A stretch of DNA of 64,000 bases, taken from Bolinopsis microptera. Its lineage: Eukaryota; Ctenophora; Tentaculata; Lobata; Bolinopsidae. The translations under genes were made by a program, and so were the position numbers. Below are positions 12,401 through 24,400 of this stretch, piece after piece; position 1 is the stretch's first letter, and each line of letters begins with the position of its first letter. Location of the stretch: NCBI RefSeq assembly GCF_026151205.1, contig NC_087072.1, forward strand, positions 3,491,375-3,555,374. The letters run 5' to 3'. The notes beneath the pieces were generated by a model. That model searched no databases and was not told the origin of the DNA. It saw only the letters and a program-made list of their open reading frames with translations.

Positions 12401-15400
12401 TTTCTTGGTCCCGACGTAAACCTGTAATATTTGGCGGTTAAGTTCAAACTATATCTCCATGAAATCAACATACATATTTATTTTGAGATTTAATTTGTCA
12501 AATATAGTTACGAGTATAAATTTTGGGCTTTGCGTACCTCAGCTCCATTGATGTTGATCTGTCCTTTGATGTTGTCGAATCGGTTGTAGACTATGATCAT
12601 GTTGATTGCGTATACAGTGCCAAGGTCCAAAGACCACCAATTGTCTTTGGGTGTCTTGGTTTCTGTGCACAAGCTGTGGATGATTCAGTGGTTATCGAAA
12701 TGCTAAAAAATAAATATCTGAATACTGCTATCTCCAACATTCATATTGTCATAATAAGTTGATAAGTTAAATCGAAACATTATAAAATGGATAATATTTT
12801 TACCTGAATGGGGCACGATCCACTTTGCCATCGACAGCAAGATACGCGAAATGTTTCCCATTAGTGGAAGACTGAGTGGCATATTTCTCTTGTGAGAGCA
12901 GCTTGACGTTTCCGCTACCGTAGTTGGGAACACTTCCTACATCACCTCCGGTACCGAACACTTGGACCTCCGCCAAAGACAGGAATGCGTTCTTCTGCAT
13001 AACCTTGATGATTTTACCTGCTTTGCCCCCGCAGTTGACGGGGTAAACGAGCACGCCCTTGTACCACTCGATTGTTCCACATTTGTAGTTATCCAGCCAG
13101 ACCTCCGCTCCGTTAATCCTCTCCCGGCAGCAGTCCCAGCGATTGTGAATCATCACCAAGTAGACAGAGAACGTGCCTACAAATTTAACAAAAGTTAGAG
13201 TAGGAATAATAATAATAATCGGATATGGCAGATTATATCTACATGTTCAATGTTCAACTATAGCTTTTTATTGAAGACTCACCCTCAAGATCCACCTGCC
13301 ACCAGTTGTCTTTTCCTTTCCCGTGTTTTGTGTGGGTCACAGACTTGTGCCCGTAGTGGCCATCGGTATTTCCATCCACGGCCCTGGATGGGATTCCACC
13401 ATGGCCCATAGAGGACTGTTTGGTGGGCTTACGGAATGAGAGCAGTCCGAGGCCACCAATCTTGCTGCTTCCTCCTGTGGTAATTATTGAAGATGAGAAA
13501 ATTGCATTCTGACTAAATATGATCGGAGTAATCTGGATAGTGAAAACAGTTGCTTTATTGAGAGTGATAAGTATTGAGATGCTGTTCTTCAGTGTTAAGA
13601 TATATTTGACTTACCATACACTTGAACTTCAGCGAGGTTGAGGAAGCCTACTGTTTGCACAACCTTGACAAAGTCAGCTTCAACGCCGCTACAATCCAGG
13701 TGGTAGACGTTGTGACCGGGAATGTATCTGATAGTTCCACACTTGTGGGTACCAGCGTACACTTCGACCCCGTCAATTCGGCCAGCGCAGCAAGCGTCTT
13801 TACGGTTGTAGACCATCACCAGGTTAATCTTGAATTTCTGCACTAGGTGGACTGTGAAAAATTGTGGCTTGCCCTTTGGCGCCAGTGTGCTCATTACAGA
13901 ACTGAGGAGAATATGCTGTCAGTGTCAACGGGACTGAAATCTTTTTATTTATTAGAATTTCAGCAACTAGGCAACTAAATCTCCAATGAATCAGCAATAA
14001 TTAGAACTATGAAGTCTAACCTGCCACCCCAATCTCCTCTGACGTTACCGTCCACAGCTCGCTCGGGTTTGCCTCCCGAGCCTATGGTACTTTGCTCCAC
14101 TCTAGCGTTCTGAGACAGCAGCTGTACACTTCCTGTACCGATAGTCGAGCCGCTCTTTCCTGGTGTTGATAGTTTAAAGATCAGTGATGTAAAGATTAAC
14201 AATTTAATCTGAAATGATAAACTTCTGACAAATGTCAATCGAGGGGCAGTCGATAGATAAAAAGTTAAATCTAAACTAACCGTAGAAACAACGTTTGAGT
14301 CCTGATATGAGGTTGTTGTCCCTGGAGATAGGTCTGTGGCTGGCTTCTTTAATCCAGCAGTTTCCGTTTCTCTTATCGAAGGTGAAGGCTGTGCATCTCT
14401 TCTCTGCCATACAGGCATTTCTGCACTCGACAGGGCTTTTCTTGCTCTTCGATTTGAAGTGTTTGATGTCTCCACCAGATAGGTTTCTGTTCATCAACAA
14501 ACAACCTGTAAAAATATTATACATTATTACTAACATTTGACATGTCAAGTTTGACTATACCGTTTCGTAACGTAATATGAAGAAGACTTTATGGTTGAAC
14601 CCCATTCCTTTTACAAGTCAGACAGTTCACAGCTAATGGTATGGTCAGTGCCTTGATGGGCTCCCAACATGGCTCTAAAAAGACCAAAACACTCACTTCT
14701 ATAGAAGTCTGACCAGGTACCAGCAGGACCGTTTACTTGCATCCTCCTGATTTCACGGAACTTCTCTCGGTGTGGGAATGTCTTCTTGAACTTGTGCTCG
14801 TTCAGCTGTACAAGGTTTATGGGTGTTAATGTTTTAATATTTAGTTTAATCCGTTACCATGGTGACAATGCACACAAAAAACCGTGAGTTACCACCCTGG
14901 CTGCTTATTCAAATTACGAGTTATAAATTTGTATTTCTACAGTACCTGGAATGTGAATCGGTTGTCCTCGACGATGATGATCAGAGTAAAGTCATCTCCG
15001 GATATCAGGGTCTCGGGGAAATGTACACTTATTTCTTTACCCCATTTCCATCCCTTACCAGCCTTCTTGGCTGAATTCAAAACGATCACTTCGCTCTTTG
15101 GTCTTGGGTTGAAGTGAAGGGAAATTTGTCCGGCGTTAGTGAATAAATTGACCGACCATCTCTGCTCCTTGTTTATGAGCCGTCCCTTGAAGATAAGAGG
15201 AGTTCCTTCTATGATGAGACCTCCAGGAAGCGTGTAGATTGCACCCTGTTTCAGGTTTCCAATGCTCATTCCACCTGAACGATCAAAAGTTAATAATGCT
15301 GATGTTTACATTTTCTTGTGAGTGGGAAATTAGATTAATCGTGTAAGCGGCGTGATGTACTATTAATTAGTGGAGACATTTTTTACTGAACTGTTCAACT

Positions 15401-18400
15401 CAAATAAATAGAGGTACTCACGTCCAGTATTCATGGTGTAGAAGGTACCGTAGTTAGCAGAACTGCGGGCTCCAGCAGCTCGAGTACCGAACACTTGGAC
15501 CTCAGCCAGAGTTAGGTAGTTATCTTTCTGAACCACCTTGACTACCTGGCCGGTCTTTCCACCGCAGTTTATTGGGTAGACATTCTCGAAAGCATTCCAC
15601 TGGACGGTGCCACAAAGTTGCTTGTCCAGGTAGACCTGAGCTCCGTTTATCCGGTCCCTACAACAAGCGTCAGCTCTGTTGTGGATCAAGACTAAGTACA
15701 CTTTGTACTTTCTCTGAAGGTCCACCTGCCACCAGTTGTTTTTGTTTACTTTGCTGTGCTGTGAGGTTCCTGCATTGTATGCTCCGTCAACATTGCCATC
15801 AACAGCTCGTTGTGGGACACCGCCCCATCCAACAGAGCTTGATTTGGTGGGTCTTTTCATGGAAAGAAGAGACATTTCTTGCACAGCCTTGCTTCCTCCT
15901 GAAGAATTTATCATCATAAATTTAGTTGGTGGTATCTGTATAAATATAACTAATAACAGCCCGGATTATTCATTTACTATGTTTGACAAATTTCTGTGTC
16001 ATGTCTTAAGATTATACGCACCATAAACTTGGACCTCGGCCACTTGCAGGGGATGTTTCTTGTTGACAACTCTGACTTTTTGTCCCTTTTTGCCGTTGCA
16101 AGATACTACGTACACTTTTTTTCCGGCTCGGTACCTGATTGTTCTGCATCTGTACTTTCCGACGAATACCTAGAAGATAGAAAGCGTTACAATTACAAAT
16201 ACAAACAGCGTGAACACTTCATAGTACTGTTCACGAAGACTGATATTCTATTATTGCTTTGCCTTTATTTGTATCCTTTCTCAATACATCATTGAGTTTG
16301 TACAGAATATTGTATTGGTAGTAAGATTACCTGTGCTCCGTTTATATAGCTCTCAGCACCCTTTCTGTTGTAGATAACAACCATGTTGATGTTGTACTCC
16401 GCGTACAAATCAACCTCCCACCAGTTATCTTTGTTCTTGCCCGTGTAAGCAATAGAGTTGTGTCCCCAGTTACCATCAGTGTTACCATCAACAGCTCTCA
16501 TCGCACGACCTCCAAATGACATAGTGGAATACTTGTTCTCAGAGAGAAGCATGGCGTAGTCTCCAGAACCAATGTTGCTTCCAACTCCTCCTACTCCTCC
16601 GCTTCCGTATACCTGCACTTCTGCGAGTGTCAGGTAGTTCTTGGGCTGCTCAATGCGGACTACTCTACCCTTGGCTCCACCACAGTTGATAGGATAAATG
16701 CTTTTTCCCTTCTTGTAGTTGACTGTACCACAGACATGTTTGTCTACCTTGACGATTGCTCCGTTAATTCGGTCATGGCAGCAATCCCGGCGGTTGTTGA
16801 TGACTATCAAGTGGATGGGGTATGTTCCTTGGAGATCCACCTGCCACCAACTGTTTTTAGGGTGTTGGGTATGAGAAGATGTTCCTTGGTTCCATTGTCC
16901 ATTAGTGTTACCGTCGACAGCTCTGGAAGGAACTCCTCCCCAGCCGACACTGTCCTGTTTGGTTGGACGTCCTTGTGACAGTAGACTCAGGTCTTTCACG
17001 ACAGTGGTTCCTCCTGGGAGAAATACAATTTTATAACATGCTCCCAATTTTAAAACCAATTACATTGTATCAGTACGATTTATCCTGCTGATTTGAATTT
17101 ATTTATAAAGGAATTCAAACCAGCAGGATTTGACATCAAATTGTAGCCATGATATGTCACAGTATATCTTACCGTAGACCTGGACCTCAGCCAGAGCCAA
17201 GTAGTTGTGTTCATTTGTTATCTTGACGACACTTCCTTTAGCTCCCTCACATGTGACAGTGTAGTACTTCAGGCGAGGTACGTAAACTATTCGACCACAC
17301 AGTTTCTTATCTACGTACACCTGGGCGATATTATTGTTATCATAGTATTCGCATGACCGCCGAATGAGCGTGGTACAACTTAACAGCAATAACTTTGAAT
17401 AAAATAAGATCGTCAGGCGCAATGATGTATACCTTAGCGCCGTTTATTCGCTCGTGGCAGCAGTCTTCTCGGTTGTAGATAACGACCATGTTGACTACGT
17501 AGGTTCCTTCAAGGTAGACCTTCCACCAACTGTTCTTTTTGTGTTGAGTATGGGATACTGACCTGTTATCGTAGTTAAGATAAGGTGTGTATCAGTGTTT
17601 TCTAGATACTTCTAAGATAATCTATTTAGTTTGGTGAGATTATAGTTTCACTTGTCATGCAAGCAGGTTAAATGTGGCGATATCGAATCAATACATGAAG
17701 AGTTCTCATGATAAAAACTGAAAGAGTAGTTCATACCTCTGATTGAAGCGTCCCTCAGTGTTTCCATCAACTGCGAACTTAGCTTGTCCGCTCCATCCCA
17801 TGCTATCCTCTGCAGCTCTCTTTCCTTGAGACAGCAGCATAAAGTTACCTGTTCCAACATTAGGAACCCTTCCTATCTTGTAGAAGACTAGGAGTGAATC
17901 TAACTTGAATGGAGACTTATGGTTATCCAACCTCAGTGTTATACTGGTTATCACGCCAGATTTCAAGAAGTTGCGGAAGCTATTCGCATTGCCACATCTG
18001 AAGTTTGCGTTTCGCTTGTTGTTAACCCTGGCCAAGTGTGATGTTTTAAGATCCCATTGGATTAAGTTAGCCATGCTGTTTTCAAGGACCTTCCAGTCGT
18101 TGCATACTCCACCAGTTTTTTTCGACCAAAAGTTAAGAGCTGATTTGATGACCTTGGTTCCTTTGTACTCGTAGTAAATTTCAACATATCCTACTCCTTG
18201 GTTCTTCTCATCCTTAAAGTCAAAGTAGATCGAGAACTTTCCACCATTGAATGGTTTTATTGGAGTCAGCCTTATGTCGATTGGGTTCCTTATTGGATCA
18301 AAGTAGACAGGTTTAGTAGTTCCTGTAACTCTGGACAGATCTGAAGGAAATTTATGTTAAAACAGATGTCCACATACAATGTATTGATAACTTCTCGATT

Positions 18401-21400
18401 AGGACATCTTTAAAAAACTTAACTTTTGTGAGCAATTGATCTAATAAACTTACCACCGCAAGCTCCGTAAGTCTTTGTGGACCATTTGGATTTGCCCTCA
18501 CTGTAGTAGACCATATTACCATCATTCTGCACTTCCAGGGAATATCCTTTGTTATTACCACTTGTGTTACTGGTCCACAACACGTTTCCTTTCTTTCCGT
18601 AGATAACCATGTTTCCGTCAGACTGTTGAATACATTTTTTACATACAAGTTAAATTCCTCAAAGTACAAAGAGCATCAAATATTTATAATGATGAACTAA
18701 CTCATGTAATGTGAGCAAATGCTTCCACATTTTTCTAACAGATACAATGTGTTAAATCTAAAATGTATTCATTGTGTGTAAATCAGTGATCACTCTTACC
18801 TGAAGTGTAAGACCATCCTTATTGACGTCTTTGCCAGCAGTCTTCGACTCCCAGATAGCAACCTTCAATTTTCCAACATTACAGTACAAGACGAAGTTTC
18901 CATCTTTCTGCACGACTGCAGTAACTTTACCGTTAGGAGAAGTTATGCTCTGTGTTGTTTTAACGAAACCAAGAGCTCCCCTGGGCACGGCACATGTGTC
19001 CTTACCACACTTTGCAATCATGGCTGGTCCGAATACTTGCACCTCTGCTAGGGTCAGGTAATTTTTGTTCTGGACAACCTTTACTATTCTACCAGATTTA
19101 CCACCACAGTTTATTGGGTAGACACTCTGACTGGACTGCCAGTGCACTGTTCCACAGAGTTGCTTGTCCAGGTAAACCTGAAAATTTTACAATTATTGGC
19201 GGGCGCATTCAGTAGTAAATCGGGGAATGAACCTTGACTGGTCTAGGTATTTCAAATTGAATGCTAATTAATTTATAACAAAATGGCAACAAGGAATGGA
19301 TTAACCCCTTACCTGAGCACCGTCGATTCGGTTCTGACAGCAATCAATTCTGTTGTGAATGAGAACCATGTAGACCTTATTCTGGCCCTCGAGGTCCACC
19401 TGCCACCAGTTGTTTTTAGTGCCTTTGCTGTGAGTTGAGGTTCCTGCACTGTATTTTCCGTCAACATTACCATCAACAGCTCGTTTTGGTACACCACTAA
19501 ATCCAACAGAGCTGGATTTGGTGGGCCTTCCTTGTGACAAGAGAGACATTCTGTTTATAATCTTCGTTCCGCCTGAAAAGAAGGTTTTAGTTAAACAAGA
19601 TGCCTAAATTCCTAAATTCAATTAAAAAGTGTTAACTGAATTTCATTATTTTTGGTATATTAGTATTTGAATCGTGAGTGGTTTTAACTTACCGTAAACT
19701 TGAACCTCGGCCATATGGAGCCAGTTCTTGTTTTGTACTACTTTAACAGTACTGGCCTCGTGACCATTACAGGATATGACGTAGAAGAATTTCTTGCGAT
19801 TGTAAGCAATCGTTCCGCACTTGAAATCACCCGCGTACACCTAGAAGTAGAAAACACTGTTATTTATGAACCTTATACAACTCTTGAATGTTTATCTCAC
19901 GGTTTATAATCAACACTAAAGAAATTTGTTATTCAAATCCCTTGTAACTAAAGTGTGATTGATTAGAAAGTGTCGCTCAGTTTTTAATAAATGTCAACTG
20001 TAAAGTTAACCTCTGCTCCGTTAATCCTGTTCTGGCCGGAATCCCTCCTATTGTAGATAACAACCATGTTGATTTTGTAATCATCGAACAGATCAACCAT
20101 CCACCAGTTGTTCTTTGGAGAACCACTGTGGCTTACGGAGCTATGTCCCCATATGCCATCAGTATTACCATCTACAGCTCTCATAGCATTACCCCCATGG
20201 GCTTCACTGGACTGACGAGCGTATTTGTTCTGAGACAGTAGCATGGAGTAGTCACCGACACCAACGTTCCTTCCGACTGGTGCAGCACCTCCAAGACCGA
20301 ACACTTGCACTTCAGCTAGTGTCAGGTAGTTCTTGGGCTGCTCAATACGGACTATTTTACCCTTAGCACCATTACAGTTGACTGGATAACTATTCATTCC
20401 CTTCTTGTAGTGGATTGTACCACAGACATGTTTGTCTAACTTGACAATCGCTCCATCAATCCGGGGTCCGGTCCCTTCCGACCAGCGGTTGTTGATGATG
20501 ATCAGGTAAACTGCGTGTGTACCTTGAAGATCCACCTGCCACCAACTATTTTTAGGATTGTGGGTATGGGAACATGTGCCTAGATTCCATTGTCCACTAG
20601 TGTAACCGTCGACAGCTCGAGCAGCTGCCCCACTCCAGCCGATACTGTCCTGTTTGGTAGGACGTCCTTGTGAGAGTAGACTCAGGGCCTTCATAGCAGC
20701 GGAACCACCTGTGAATATATGAGTTAGGTTAGTGTGTCATTTATCAAATTGAATCCTCTATTCTGTCGAGATAACTATTTAAATGTCTGTTCATCTATTT
20801 TTCTAACATATTGTCAAATACTAGTCGGGCAGTTGGATTATCTGAATTTAAAGAGAAAATTAACACATTTAGGCATCTCATATGATCTCTTACCGAAAAC
20901 TTGCACTTTTCATGCAGGCTACATGGATATTGGATTTATCATTTCCTGTTTCATCATTATTGAAATCTAGGATGGTATGATCCTGAATAATTAGCGAATT
21001 AAACGTCCTTACCGTAGACTTCGAGCTCAGCAAGTTGAAGATAGTCGTAGTCTTGGACAACCCTGACCACGTTGCCTTTAGCTCCGTTGCAATTGACAGG
21101 GTAGACAAGTTTGTTGGGAATCCAGATGATATGACCACACAGGTGTTTTTCAACGTATACCTTGATTTTAAAATGAATTTAGAAGGAATTTTGCTACGTT
21201 AACTTATATCATGGTTAGAGATTACTGCATAAAATAATGCATAATATTGTGTTAACAGAACTCAAAAGTAAATAGAACATGAAGTGGAATACTGGAATAC
21301 CTTAGCACCGTTAATAAAGCTCCTGCAGCATTTGTCCGTTCTGGCGTACACGACCACCATGTTGACAGCATAGGTCCCTTCCAGGTTTACTTGCCACCAG

Positions 21401-24400
21401 TTGTTTTTAGGTTGTTTTTTGGTACTCGAAGTTGATCTGAAATTTTTAAGATTAGAAACTTTTTAAAATTTTCCTTCGATAAACTTGCCACTTTTATTGA
21501 AAAATTACAGTGTACAAAAATGTAGCTATCCTGTGAGTTAATTTCGATGTCTCACCTCAACTGATAACGTCCTTCAGATTTGCCGTCAACGGCATACTGG
21601 GCTTCTGCAACCCATTTTGTAGATGATTGAGAAGCCCTCTTTCCTTGAGAAAGCAGCATGAAGTTTCCACTGCCATAATTTGGCATCCTACCAACTCGGT
21701 AATACACCCACAACCATTCAAGGTTGAATGGACTGCCAAAGTTGGTATATCTCAGTGATGCTCTCGCTATTTTTCCGGATTTCAGGAAGGCGCGGAAACT
21801 GTTTGCATTGCCACATTTGAAGTTGGCATCCTTCTTGTTGTTGACTCTAGCCATGTTATTTTCGTTAAGTTCCCATCTGATTACTTGAGCCATGCTGTTA
21901 TCAAGCACCTTGTCGTCGTTACAAACTGCACCAGTTCCCTTGGACCAGAACTTCAAGGCAGCATTGGCGACCTTGCCTCCTTTGAATTCGTAGAAGACTT
22001 CAACATATCCCAGACCCTTGTTCTTATCATCTAACAAGTTCAAATAGACTGAGAATTTACCTCCACTGAACGCATGGTGAGGGTTTAACCTTATGTAAAC
22101 TGGATTCCTTATAGGGTCGAAGTAGATAGGTGTGCTTGTCTTGGTTACTCTTGTCAGGCCTGAAAGGAAAATGATGTTTGTTCGGTCAGCTACGATATTA
22201 AAATCAGCCCATATATAAGACAGAAAATTTAAAACGGACAATTCGTTATGTCATTGGAAAATGTTCCTTAATTTCCTACCATCGCAAGCGTTCACTGTGT
22301 TTGTGGCCCACTTGGCCTTGCCACCGGTGTAGAACACCATGTTGTTATCGTCCTGTACTTTCAGGATGTAACCTCCGGTGTTACCAGGGGTTTGACTGGC
22401 CCACAACACGTTTCCTTTTACATCATACAGAACCATGTTACCGTCCGACTAAGGGGTTTGTTTTGTCAACCTTCGTACTAAAAACTGCAAACTTACGAGA
22501 ACATTGCAGAAATATCAAGTTTATGTGGCAAATTGGAAATTTCGAATCTATCTGCCTATTCGGTGAACAATTATATGATAATTGTGAATGCTTGTAAGTG
22601 ACCACTATGTCCCCACCTGCAGTTTAAGTCCATCTTTCACAGACTTGCCATCAGTGTTTGATGCCAAAATGGGAACACCTCCTTTGCAATAAAGAACAAA
22701 GTTTCCAGTTTTCTCCATGACCGCGTAAGCTTCGCCGTTGGTGGAGGTTATCCTCTTGCCATTTCCAATTAAACCGATTGTTCCTTTGGGAATCTCGCAA
22801 GTATTCTTACTGCATTCAGCTATCTTAGCTGGTCCGAACACTTGGACTTCAGCCAGAGTAAGGTAATTGGTTTTCTGAACGATCTTGACGATTCGTCCAG
22901 TTTTGCCGCCACAGTCAATAGGATAGACGTTCTGACCAGCGTTCCACTTGATCGTTCCACAAAGGTGGCTGTCCAAGTAAACCTGTAGGGTGTACCAGTT
23001 TTAAATATATGGGAGAATCTTTATGACAAGCATCTCTGCTACTTACAAATAATGATCTGTAAGACGATTGATTGTTAAGAGTACGTCATACCTGAGCACC
23101 GTTGAGCCTGTTTTGACAACAGTCCACTCTGTTGTGAATGAGGACCATGTAAACCTGGTTCTTCCCCTCAAGATCTACCTGCCACCAGTTGTTTTTGTTT
23201 ACTTTGCTGTGCTGTGAGGTTCCTGCATTGTATGCTCCGTCAACATTGCCATCAACAGCTCGTTGTGGTACGCCACCGTATCCAACAGAGCTTGCTTTGG
23301 TGGGTCTTCCCTGTGACAAGAGAGACATTCGGGGCACTTTCTTGCTACCACCTGAAACATCACAGATAAGATAATTATTAATTAAAGAAAATAGAATAAT
23401 AGAGGAGAAATGAAGTGATGATAATGTAGAAAGGTCGCTAAATGATTGTCTTGCAGAACTTAATTCAATTTTAACTATTTCTTACCGAATACTTGAACCT
23501 CAGCCATGTGGAGCCAGTTGTGCTTTTGGACAATCTTGACATAGTCTGCCGCATGGCCATCACAAGAGACAACATAGTATAACATCTTCTTATTATATTG
23601 GATCGTGCCACACTTGTAGTCTCCAGCAAACACCTATAACAGAAATTGGTAATTTGCCGCTCAAAATTATCTAATCCAAATTTAGATGAAGCTTCAAATT
23701 ACAAACATTTAAAAATCGGACAAATTTTCAGAATGTTCCGTTTGAACCCACCTCTGCACCGTTAATCTTCTCTTGACAACAGTCTCTCCTGTTATACACA
23801 ATCACCATGTTTATAACATAGTTTTTGTACAGATCAACCTTCCACCAATTATTTTTAGCTGCGCCGCTGTGAGTTACAGAGCCTCGTCCCCATACTCCGT
23901 CTGTTCTTCCATCTACAGCTCTCATGGCATTACCACCATGTGCTTCGCTAGACTGCAGCGAGTATTTGTATTGGGACAGAAGCATAGAAGAGTCTCCGCT
24001 GCCGATGTTGCTTCCTATGGGCTTTTGGCCTCCGGTTCCAAACACTTGTACTTCGGCAAGTGTCAAGTAGTTTTTAGGCTGCTCTATTCGAACAATTCGT
24101 CCTTTAGCTCCAGCGCAGTTTATTGCATATGTGTTACGACCTTTCAGGTACCAAACAGAGCTACATTTGTGTTTATCAACAAATACGGTTGCACCGTGGA
24201 TTCTGTCTTGACAGCAATCTAGACGGTTATGGATGATTACTACATGAATGGGGTATGTTCCTTGAAGATCCACCTGCCACCAACTGTTTTTAGGATGTTG
24301 AGTATGAGAAGATGTCCCGCTGGCCCAGAGTCCATTAGTGTTTCCGTCGACAGCTCTGGAAGGTGCTCCTCCAAATCCGACACTGTCTTGTTTGGTGGGG

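Noticed and set aside
18454..23351. Horizontal transfer of the bulb-type lectins from plants or bacteria
   Set aside because: The domains are intron-split, in phase with the host gene and fused to animal fucolectins, and bulb-type lectins are also known in animals. The sequence alone gives no sign of transfer.
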